Origin: an uncultured Bacteroidales bacterium | Lineage (GTDB): Bacteria; Bacteroidota; Bacteroidia; Bacteroidales; UBA932 | Direction: 5' to 3' | DNA length: 23,238 nt | Assembly: GCA_934725015.1 (NCBI GenBank) | Contig: CAKVAS010000030.1 | Coordinates: forward strand, 1-23,238 | Shown here: positions 1 to 5,709 of the stretch, piece by piece | Layout of the letters: each line of letters starts with the position of its first letter | Numbering within the stretch: position 1 is the first letter of the stretch | Made by a program: the position numbers and the translations under genes | Notes under the pieces: model-generated | Databases searched by the model: none | Seen by the model: the letters and a program-made list of their open reading frames with translations, nothing else | Told to the model about the DNA's origin: nothing

Positions 1-186
<186 letters not shown>

Positions 187-272
187 GGAGTTTGACTTTG
201 GCATGACGCTCGAGCAATGTTGTGAGAGAGTCGATACAATGCGGTGCACGAGTCTTCCGATCAGTCTTTTAG

Positions 273-347
273 GGGAGCATAGCTCAGTTGGTTCAGAGCG
301 TCTGCCTTACAAGCAGAGGGTCGGGGGTTCGACTCCCTCTGCTCCCA
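273..347 (+). tRNA. tRNA-Val (anticodon UAC)
   Basis: A cloverleaf can be drawn by eye: acceptor arm GGGAGCA pairs with TGCTCCC, the D arm is AGCTCAGTTGGTTCAGAGC, the anticodon stem TCTGC/GCAGA encloses the loop CTTACAA with anticodon TAC, and the T arm contains GGTTCGACTCC. The discriminator base is A347. CCA is not encoded (CTA follows), so the tail must be added after transcription. It lies 86 nt after the 16S 3' end and only 10 nt before tRNA-Ile. Valine is not the usual first tRNA of a Bacteroidales 16S-23S spacer, which normally carries Ile and Ala. Confidence 0.95.
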
Positions 348-357
348 CTAAAAACAC

Positions 358-431
358 AGTCCTGTAGCTCAGTTGGTTAGAGCACTACACTGATAATGTA
401 GGGGTCAGCAGTTCAAGTCTGCTCAGGACTA
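358..431 (+). tRNA. tRNA-Ile (anticodon GAU)
   Basis: The acceptor arm AGTCCTG pairs with CAGGACT. The anticodon stem CTACA/TGTAG surrounds the loop CTGATAA with anticodon GAT, and the T arm holds GTTCAAGTC. The discriminator is A431 and no complete CCA is encoded. This tRNA is a normal resident of ribosomal spacers. A 9-bp hairpin (442-466) begins 10 nt downstream. Confidence 0.96.
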
Positions 432-441
432 CCGGTTCATT

Positions 442-466
442 AAAATACAGTTTTCTTCTGTGTTTT
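442..466 (+). terminator. Hairpin after tRNA-Ile, possible weak terminator or processing site
   Basis: AAAATACAG (442-450) pairs with CTGTGTTTT (458-466) through nine base pairs, one of them G-U, with a 7-nt loop. The downstream sequence GAAGTTTATTTTT is T-rich but the T run does not begin directly at the stem. It could be a partial terminator that lowers read-through to tRNA-Ala or a nuclease processing hairpin. Seen directly as an inverted repeat; the function is inferred. Confidence 0.45.
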
Positions 467-480
467 GAAGTTTATTTTTG

Positions 481-586
481 GATGGATGCAAGGAAGACGA
501 GTGAGGAGGAAGGGAGTTACCTAATGGTAATGACCGCCCGACGATACGAAGTCTGATGCCGCAGACGCCAAAAAGAAACGAAAAAC
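481..586 (+). other. Structured spacer between tRNA-Ile and tRNA-Ala, possible small RNA element
   Basis: This purine-rich stretch contains two short perfect or near-perfect hairpins: GTTACC (516-521) with GGTAAT (526-531) around TAAT, and GTCTG (551-555) with CAGAC (562-566) around ATGCCG, followed by an A-rich run (570-585). It has no open reading frame that looks real. The arrangement suggests a structured RNA segment, processed from the rRNA/tRNA transcript or acting separately, but I cannot assign it to a named family. Confidence 0.35.
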
Positions 587-660
587 GGGGGTATAGCTCA
601 GTTGGCTAGAGCATCTGCTTTGCAAGCAGAGGGTCGTCGGTTCGAATCCGTCTATCTCCA
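587..660 (+). tRNA. tRNA-Ala (anticodon UGC)
   Basis: The acceptor arm GGGGGTA pairs with TATCTCC using two G-U pairs. The anticodon stem ATCTGC/GCAGA flanks a loop carrying TGC, and the T arm includes GGTTCGAATCC. The discriminator is A660 and CCA is not encoded. In most rRNA operons this tRNA is followed by 23S rRNA; here an intrinsic terminator begins 16 nt later. Confidence 0.96.
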
Positions 661-675
661 CAAAACAAAACATTG

Positions 676-713
676 TCAGTCAATCAATAAACATTGGTTG
701 GCTGATTTTTTTT
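676..713 (+). terminator. Intrinsic terminator after tRNA-Ala
   Basis: TCAGTCAATC (676-685) pairs with GGTTGGCTGA (696-705), ten base pairs including two G-U, with a 10-nt loop, followed immediately by eight T residues (706-713). This closes the 16S-tRNA transcription unit before any 23S gene could be reached. Confidence 0.85.
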
Positions 714-832
714 GTTTTCCACCCATCCTCATGTTTCCCCCGATTTAGTTGTTTCACTATGCAGAAAACTATGCAGAATTTGCCTCTTCTTTAAGAAGCC
801 CCGGTTTGCAATAAAAATAAATAAAGTTCAAA
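714..832. other. Intergenic stretch upstream of glutamine synthetase
   Basis: No convincing gene lies here. Two small structures are visible: an 11-bp direct repeat ACTATGCAGAA at 756-766 and 768-778, and a palindrome CTTCTT-T-AAGAAG at 786-798. The only long reading frame across it (712-939) has an unremarkable sequence and runs through the promoter, so I regard it as spurious. Confidence 0.5.
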
Positions 833-856
833 ATACCCCTAAAAATTTGGGGGTAT
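833..856. promoter_or_regulatory. Operator-like palindrome over the glutamine synthetase promoter
   Basis: The arms ATACCCCTAAA (833-843) and TTTGGGGGTAT (846-856) match as an inverted repeat with one mismatch (a G-U pair if in RNA) and a 2-bp centre. The right arm contains the TTTG of the presumed -33 element (846-849), so a protein bound here would compete with RNA polymerase. The link to nitrogen control is an inference from the gene downstream. Confidence 0.5.
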
Positions 857-877
857 GTCGGGAAAAATATATCTTTG
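846..877 (+). promoter_or_regulatory. Bacteroidota-type promoter for glutamine synthetase
   Basis: TTTG at 846-849 and TATCTTTG at 870-877, separated by 20 bp, fit the known Bacteroidota housekeeping promoter (TTTG near -33, TAnnTTTG near -7). Transcription would start near 883, leaving a leader of about 60 nt before the ATG at 943. Confidence 0.7.
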
Positions 878-942
878 CATCCGATTCTGGGTCTAAAATC
901 CAGGGGTGTGTAGTGTTTTTATATATTTTATCTCATTGAACC

Positions 943-3129
943 ATGAAAAATCAGAGATTTGAGGCCCTCGGCATCATGCATTCGCGGGCGGAGGCAAAAC
1001 CGGTGGAAACGTCGAAGAGAAAATCCGAAATCTTCGGGCAGGACGTGTTCACGCGCTCGCAGATGAGGCGCTATCTGTCCAAGTCGGTGTATGACAGCGT
1101 AATCGAGGCAATCGAGAACGGACGCAGGATTGACAGGAGCATCGCCGACCAGGTGGCCGAGGGCATGAAGGTGTGGGCTATGGAACGCGGCGCCACCCAT
1201 TACACGCACTGGTTCCAGCCGCTCAACGACTCAACTGCGGAGAAGCATGACGCCTTCCTTTCGCCCGACCTTGAGGGAGACTCCTTCGAGTATTTCAGCG
1301 GGAATCTCCTCGCGCAGCAGGAACCTGACGCCTCCTCCTTCCCGAGCGGAGGACTGCGAAACACCTTCGAGGCGAGGGGCTACAGCGCGTGGGACCCGTC
1401 GTCACCGGCATTCATCATGGACGGAACCCTCTGCATCCCGAGCATATTCGTCTCATACACAGGCGAGGCCCTTGACTTCAAGACCCCGCTTCTGAAGTCG
1501 ATGGCGGCAATCGACACGGCCGCGGTCTCAGTCTGCCAGCTTTTTGACAAGGATGTCGCCAAGGTCTATCCGACGCTTGGCTGGGAACAGGAATACTTCC
1601 TCGTCGATGAGGCCCTTTTCGACGCCCGTCCCGACCTCATGCAGGCCGGACGCACGCTGATGGGACACACAGCGGCCAAGGACCAGCAGCTGGAGGACCA
1701 CTACTGGGGCGCGATTCCGGAGAGGGTCGAGGAGTTCATGAAGGATTTTGAGGACGCCGCCTACAGGCTCGGCATTCCGGTTAAGACCCGACATAACGAG
1801 GTGGCTCCCAACCAGTTCGAGTGTGCGCCGCAGTTCGAGGAGGCCAACATCTCCGTCGATCACAACCTGCAGCTCATGTCGCTGATGAGAAAGATTGCCG
1901 TGAAGCATCATCTGAAGGTGCTCTTCCACGAGAAGCCTTTCGCGGGCATCAACGGAAGCGGCAAGCACTGCAACTGGTCCATGGCCACAGACGGGGGGCA
2001 GAACCTTCTCGCGCCGGGACACACCCCGAAGAGCAATATGCAGTTCCTTGCGTTCTTCGTCTGCACCCTGAAGGCCGCCGCCGACTACGGCTCCCTGATA
2101 ATGGCTTCCATCGCCTCGGAGACCAACTCCCACCGTCTCGGCGGCAACGAGGCGCCTCCTGCCATCATGTCCGTGTTCACCGGCGCTACTCTGAACCGTA
2201 TGCTGGATTCCATAGAGGCGAAGATAAACGAGCGCAAGCTTTCTCCGGACGAGAAGACTGAAATCAAGCTTGACATAGGAAAGATTCCGGAGATTCTCGT
2301 CGATAACACCGACCGCAACCGCACCTCGCCCTTCGCCTTCACCGGCAACCGCTTCGAGTTCCGCGCAGCCGGCTCGTCAAGCAACTGCTCAATGCCGATG
2401 ATTGTCCTGAACACCGCGGTGGCGGAGGAACTTACCGAGTTCCGAGAGGGGGTTGACGCTCTCGTGGAGAAAGGCGTGAAGAAGGACGAGGCTATCCTTC
2501 AGGTCATCAGGCAGTTCATCATCGCCTCGAAGAACATCCGCTTCGAGGGCAACGGCTACAGCGAGGAATGGATTGCCGAGGCTTCCAAGAGGGGGCTTCG
2601 CAGCGCCAACAATGTCACCGAGGCATTCGGGGAGTACCTGCGTCCGGAAAGCGCGGCTCTTTTCAAGAGGTTCAAGGTGTTTAACGACGTGGAGCTCGGT
2701 GCTCGCTATGAAATCAAGAACGAGACCTTCCTCAAGAAGGTTCAGATTGAGTCGAGGGTGATTGCGGACATGGCGGCGAACCATATAATCCCGACGGCAA
2801 TACGCTACCAGAACGTCCTCATCGAGAACATCCGCGGCATCCATGAGGTCTTCCCTGATGAGCTTGAAGTCCTTGCCAAGGACGAGATAAGCACGCTGAG
2901 GGAAATAATAGGCCATGTGAATGTCATCCGCACGGCGTCGGCGGAGATGACGGAAATCCGCCACAGACTCAACCGTAACCCGGACATCCCCGCGAGGGCG
3001 AAGGGATATGAAACCGAGGTCCGTGCCAAGATGGCTGAAATCCGCGAGCACATCGACGCGCTTGAGATGATCATCGACGACGACCTCTGGCCGCTTCCGA
3101 AATACCGTGAGCTTCTCGCCGAGCTGTAA
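943..3129 (+). CDS. glnN: Type III glutamine synthetase (GSIII)
   Basis: The protein joins ammonia to glutamate using ATP in the cytoplasm, the main ammonia-assimilating step in Bacteroidales. At 728 residues it has the length of the large GSIII class, far longer than GSI or GSII. Active-site segments are visible: WEQEYFLVD around residue 211, NEVAPNQFEC around 284, a block from HEKPFAG to GSGKHCNWSM at about 329-347, and NRTSPFAFTGNRFEFRAAGS around 459. The C-terminal third (about 580-728) is helical and charged, as in GSIII. The ATG at 943 is the first start after a good promoter and has no obvious Shine-Dalgarno, which is normal for the group. It stands alone between its promoter and a terminator at 3155. 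A palindrome across the -33 element suggests repressor or activator control. Confidence 0.96.
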   Translation: MKNQRFEALGIMHSRAEAKPVETSKRKSEIFGQDVFTRSQMRRYLSKSVYDSVIEAIENGRRIDRSIADQVAEGMKVWAMERGATHYTHWFQPLNDSTAEKHDAFLSPDLEGDSFEYFSGNLLAQQEPDASSFPSGGLRNTFEARGYSAWDPSSPAFIMDGTLCIPSIFVSYTGEALDFKTPLLKSMAAIDTAAVSVCQLFDKDVAKVYPTLGWEQEYFLVDEALFDARPDLMQAGRTLMGHTAAKDQQLEDHYWGAIPERVEEFMKDFEDAAYRLGIPVKTRHNEVAPNQFECAPQFEEANISVDHNLQLMSLMRKIAVKHHLKVLFHEKPFAGINGSGKHCNWSMATDGGQNLLAPGHTPKSNMQFLAFFVCTLKAAADYGSLIMASIASETNSHRLGGNEAPPAIMSVFTGATLNRMLDSIEAKINERKLSPDEKTEIKLDIGKIPEILVDNTDRNRTSPFAFTGNRFEFRAAGSSSNCSMPMIVLNTAVAEELTEFREGVDALVEKGVKKDEAILQVIRQFIIASKNIRFEGNGYSEEWIAEASKRGLRSANNVTEAFGEYLRPESAALFKRFKVFNDVELGARYEIKNETFLKKVQIESRVIADMAANHIIPTAIRYQNVLIENIRGIHEVFPDELEVLAKDEISTLREIIGHVNVIRTASAEMTEIRHRLNRNPDIPARAKGYETEVRAKMAEIREHIDALEMIIDDDLWPLPKYRELLAEL

Positions 3130-3154
3130 TTGGCGCGTAGTCGTTTTCTAAAAT

Positions 3155-3197
3155 CCGTTTCTGCTGACAGAATGTTCTGCGGAAACGGTTTATTTTG
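3155..3197 (+). terminator. Intrinsic terminator after glutamine synthetase
   Basis: CCGTTTCTGC (3155-3164) pairs with GCGGAAACGG (3179-3188), ten base pairs with one G-U, a 14-nt loop, then TTTATTTTG. The T tract runs into the presumed -7 element of glmS, so terminator and promoter are packed together. Confidence 0.75.
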
Positions 3198-3205
3198 TAC
3201 CTTTA
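3198..3205 (+). promoter_or_regulatory. Possible -7 element of the glmS promoter
   Basis: TACCTTTA at 3198-3205 matches TAnnTTTG in seven of eight positions. No clear TTTG lies 19-20 bp upstream, because that position falls inside the loop and arm of the terminator. If used, transcription would start near 3211 and the leader would be only about 16 nt. Confidence 0.4.
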
Positions 3206-3226
3206 CGGGATTTTAACGGAAAAACT

Positions 3227-5074
3227 ATGTGTGGAATTGTTGGATATGTGGGGAGGCGCGAGGCCTATCCCATTCTGATTAAGGGACTTCATCGCCTTGA
3301 GTATCGCGGTTATGACAGCGCGGGTCTGGCTATGGTGGATTCCCGGGGCGACCTGAATGTGTATAAGTGCAAGGGGAAAGTCTCCGCCCTGGAGAATTTT
3401 GTCGAGGGAAAGGATCTTGACGGCATTTGCGGAATTGCGCATACCCGCTGGGCGACGCACGGCGAGCCGAACAGCACGAACGCGCATCCGCATTATTCCT
3501 GTTCGGAGAACATCGCGATAATCCACAACGGAATCATCGAGAACTGGTCTATCCTCAAGGACGCGCTTGTCAAGGAGGGCTATACATTCAAGAGCCAGAC
3601 TGACACGGAAGTGCTTGTGAACCTGATAGAATATGTCCGGAACACTAACCGCTGCACCCTGCTTGAGGCAGTGCAGGGCGCGTTGAAACAGGTAATCGGG
3701 GCATATGCAATCGCCGTCGTGGAGAAGGGACATGATGACGAGATTATCGTGGCGCGCCAGTCTTCCCCGCTTGTGGTGGGAATCGGAGAGGGGGAATATT
3801 TCCTTGCCTCCGACGCGACGCCGATTGTCGAATACACCGACCGTGTCGCCTACCTTGAAGACGGTGAGATTGCCGTGCTCCATCGCGGGCGGCCGTTGAA
3901 GGTCGTGAACTTCGACAACGACGAGTGCCCGGTGGATGTGCGCCGATTGAAGATGAATATATCCGAACTTGAGAAGGGCGGATATAAGCATTTCATGCTC
4001 AAGGAGATACATGAACAGCCCAAGACCATCCTCGACTGCATGAGGGGACGTGTGAGCCCGGATTCCTATGACGTGATACTCAGCGGAATACGGGACAACG
4101 CCTACCGCTTCCTGTCGGCGCGGAGGATTGTTATCGTGGCCTGCGGCACGTCGTGGCACGCGTCGCTGATAGGGGAGCATCTGATTGAGGACCTTTGCCG
4201 CATCCCGGTGGAGGTCGAGTTCGCCTCGGAGTTCCGCTACAGGAATCCGGTGCTCAGTCCGGAGGACGTCGTGATTGCGGTGTCGCAGTCCGGGGAGACG
4301 GCGGACACTCTGGCGGCTGTCTCTCTCGCGAAGGCGGCCGGGTGCTTCGTGTTCGGCATCTGCAACGTCATCGGCTCCTCGATTTCGCGGGTGAGCGACT
4401 CCGGATGCTACATCCATGTCGGCCCGGAAATCAGCGTGGCCTCAACCAAGGCCTTCACGGGGCAGGTGACGGTCTTCGCCATGATTGCCCTCACCCTTGC
4501 GAACACCCTCACGCGCATTCCCCGCGACCGCTTCGAGCATCTTTCCCGCACTCTGCTGTCGCTCCCGGCTCTCGTTCAGCAGGAGCTTGACGAACTCGAC
4601 GCTCCTCTGAAGGCTCTTGCCGAAGAATTCAAGGACACCCGCGACTTCATCTACATGGGGCGCGGCTACGAGTATCCGACGGCTCTTGAAGGCGCTCTTA
4701 AACTCAAGGAAATTTCCTACATCCATGCCGAGGGCTATCCTGCGGCAGAGATGAAGCACGGTCCTATCGCATTGATTGACAAAAATATGCCTGTATTTGC
4801 CATCGCCGTTCCGGATTCCATATACGAGAAGACCGCGAGCAATGTGCAGGAGGTCAAGGCGCGTGGAGGCGTGGTGATTTCCGTCGTCTCCAAGGACGAC
4901 ACTGTGGTTTCCGCGATGTCCGACCACTGCATACGCATCCCGGCGGTCGATCCCTGCCTGATGCCTGTGCTGGTCGCTGTCCCTCTCCAGCTCTTCGCCT
5001 ACTACATCGCCGACGCGAAGGGACTTGACGTCGACCAGCCGCGCAATCTCGCCAAATCCGTCACGGTGGAGTAG
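3227..5074 (+). CDS. glmS: Glutamine--fructose-6-phosphate aminotransferase (isomerizing)
   Basis: GlmS makes glucosamine-6-phosphate from fructose-6-phosphate and glutamine, the committed step to UDP-GlcNAc for peptidoglycan and lipid A. The 615-residue length is typical. The N-terminus MCGIVGYVG exposes Cys2 as the glutaminase nucleophile after Met removal; the motif TRWATHGEP and the NxHPH segment follow in the class II amidotransferase domain (to about residue 230). Two SIS sugar-isomerase domains follow: CGTSWHA near 305, SQSGETADT near 352, STKAFTGQV near 406, and EGALKLKEISYIHAEG near 488 with EMKHGPIALID. The C-terminus LAKSVTVE is the conserved end. Start choice is fixed by the catalytic Cys2. 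I saw no glmS ribozyme upstream, and the leader is too short for one. Confidence 0.98.
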   Translation: MCGIVGYVGRREAYPILIKGLHRLEYRGYDSAGLAMVDSRGDLNVYKCKGKVSALENFVEGKDLDGICGIAHTRWATHGEPNSTNAHPHYSCSENIAIIHNGIIENWSILKDALVKEGYTFKSQTDTEVLVNLIEYVRNTNRCTLLEAVQGALKQVIGAYAIAVVEKGHDDEIIVARQSSPLVVGIGEGEYFLASDATPIVEYTDRVAYLEDGEIAVLHRGRPLKVVNFDNDECPVDVRRLKMNISELEKGGYKHFMLKEIHEQPKTILDCMRGRVSPDSYDVILSGIRDNAYRFLSARRIVIVACGTSWHASLIGEHLIEDLCRIPVEVEFASEFRYRNPVLSPEDVVIAVSQSGETADTLAAVSLAKAAGCFVFGICNVIGSSISRVSDSGCYIHVGPEISVASTKAFTGQVTVFAMIALTLANTLTRIPRDRFEHLSRTLLSLPALVQQELDELDAPLKALAEEFKDTRDFIYMGRGYEYPTALEGALKLKEISYIHAEGYPAAEMKHGPIALIDKNMPVFAIAVPDSIYEKTASNVQEVKARGGVVISVVSKDDTVVSAMSDHCIRIPAVDPCLMPVLVAVPLQLFAYYIADAKGLDVDQPRNLAKSVTVE

Positions 5075-5107
5075 GTCTTGAGATGCCCTGCGGGGGTTAT
5101 AATGTTT

Positions 5108-5172
5108 GAAAGCAAATATTTGCGGGCGCAAATGTTTGCTTTCTCGAAAATTAACCGTATCTTTGCGCCCGC
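5108..5172. repeat. Nested, mutually exclusive inverted repeats between glmS and rpsO
   Basis: Repeat A: GAAAGCAAATATTTGC (5108-5123) and GCAAATGTTTGCTTTC (5128-5143) form a 16-bp stem with one G-U and a 4-nt loop. Repeat B: GCGGGCGCAAA (5122-5132), covering the loop and part of the right arm of A, is exactly complementary to TTTGCGCCCGC (5162-5172). The two pairings cannot form together. The rpsO -33 element lies in the right arm of A, and the TTTG of its -7 element lies in B. No T run follows repeat A, so a simple terminator is unlikely, though it could end or process glmS mRNA. Confidence 0.6.
5135..5165 (+). promoter_or_regulatory. Bacteroidota-type promoter for rpsO
   Basis: TTTG at 5135-5138 and TATCTTTG at 5158-5165 are separated by 19 bp, an excellent match to the Bacteroidota housekeeping promoter. 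Transcription should start near 5171, giving a leader of about 65 nt. Confidence 0.75.
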
Positions 5173-5235
5173 TTTGGGTTTACAGACCGTGACCCGAAAG
5201 TTTTGGTATTATTAACAATCTTAAATTTTTTCAAG

Positions 5236-5511
5236 ATGGCTGAATATTTGGCACCGGAGAAAAAACAGGAGATTTTCGCGAAGTACGGAAAGTCCAACAC
5301 TGACACCGGCTCACCTGAGAGCCAGGTTGCGCTGTTCTCCTACCGTATCGCTCACCTCACGGAGCACCTCAAGAGCAACAAGAAGGATTTCTCAACCCGT
5401 CGCGCGCTTTTGAAGCTCGTAGGTAAAAGACGTCGTGTACTTGACTATCTTAAGGAAATCGACATCGAGAGATACAGGGCTATCGTAAAGGAGCTCGGTC
5501 TCCGTCGATAG
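5236..5511 (+). CDS. rpsO: 30S ribosomal protein S15
   Basis: S15 binds the central domain of 16S rRNA early in 30S assembly. The 91-residue protein shows the family core KYGKSNTDTGSPESQ, HLTEHLKSNKKDFSTRR, and LLKLVGKRRRVLDYLK, and ends KELGLRR. I chose the ATG at 5236 (MAEYLAPEKKQ), because S15 proteins normally begin about ten residues before QEIFAKYG; an upstream in-frame ATG at 5203 would add an unconserved hydrophobic stretch. The gene is monocistronic, with its own promoter (5135-5165) and a strong terminator 16 nt after the stop codon. In many bacteria rpsO and pnp are adjacent and linked in RNA decay control; here they are adjacent but separated by a terminator. Confidence 0.97.
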   Translation: MAEYLAPEKKQEIFAKYGKSNTDTGSPESQVALFSYRIAHLTEHLKSNKKDFSTRRALLKLVGKRRRVLDYLKEIDIERYRAIVKELGLRR

Positions 5512-5527
5512 GCGACATCGGGGAATC

Positions 5528-5569
5528 AGGGTATATCCGGAAAGGGATATACCCTTTTTCTCGTTTTTT
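5528..5569 (+). terminator. Intrinsic terminator after rpsO
   Basis: AGGGTATATCC (5528-5538) pairs perfectly with GGATATACCCT (5545-5555) around a 6-nt loop, followed by TTTTTC and then a second run of six T residues to 5569. Confidence 0.9.
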
Positions 5570-5607
5570 ACCTTTACCTTGCAGCATATCCCGGCGGCGT
5601 TCACAAA

Positions 5608-5700
5608 TTTCAACCTGCGGCGCCACCCGGAAACCAACATATATAACGCAGTACGCAACAGTTTTACTAATCGGCTCTCATGGGGAGAGGCAGGTTGAAA
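5608..5700 (+). promoter_or_regulatory. pnp leader with long-range inverted repeat
   Basis: TTTCAACCTG (5608-5617) is exactly complementary to CAGGTTGAAA (5691-5700), which ends 9 nt before the chosen pnp start at 5710. Pairing would place the translation start next to a closed 10-bp stem spanning a 73-nt loop. The only promoter-like sequence seen is a weak TACCTTTA at 5569-5576. Autoregulation is plausible by analogy with pnp of enteric bacteria, but the mechanism here is inferred. Confidence 0.4.
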
Positions 5701-5709
5701 AAAGTATTA

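Noticed and set aside
712..939. A 75-residue frame upstream of glutamine synthetase
   Set aside because: It crosses the terminator T run, the palindrome and the promoter, and has no recognisable sequence character.
3189..3226. A glmS ribozyme upstream of glmS
   Set aside because: The leader is only a few tens of bases after a terminator and lacks room for the ribozyme; that control is known mainly in Gram-positive bacteria.
3203..4417. A 404-residue minus-strand frame opposite glmS
   Set aside because: It is antisense to a fully conserved enzyme and reads as a reverse-complement shadow rich in His, Arg and Val.
5203..5235. An 11-codon upstream extension of rpsO
   Set aside because: S15 proteins start near MAEYLAPEKKQ; the extension is hydrophobic and unlike the family.
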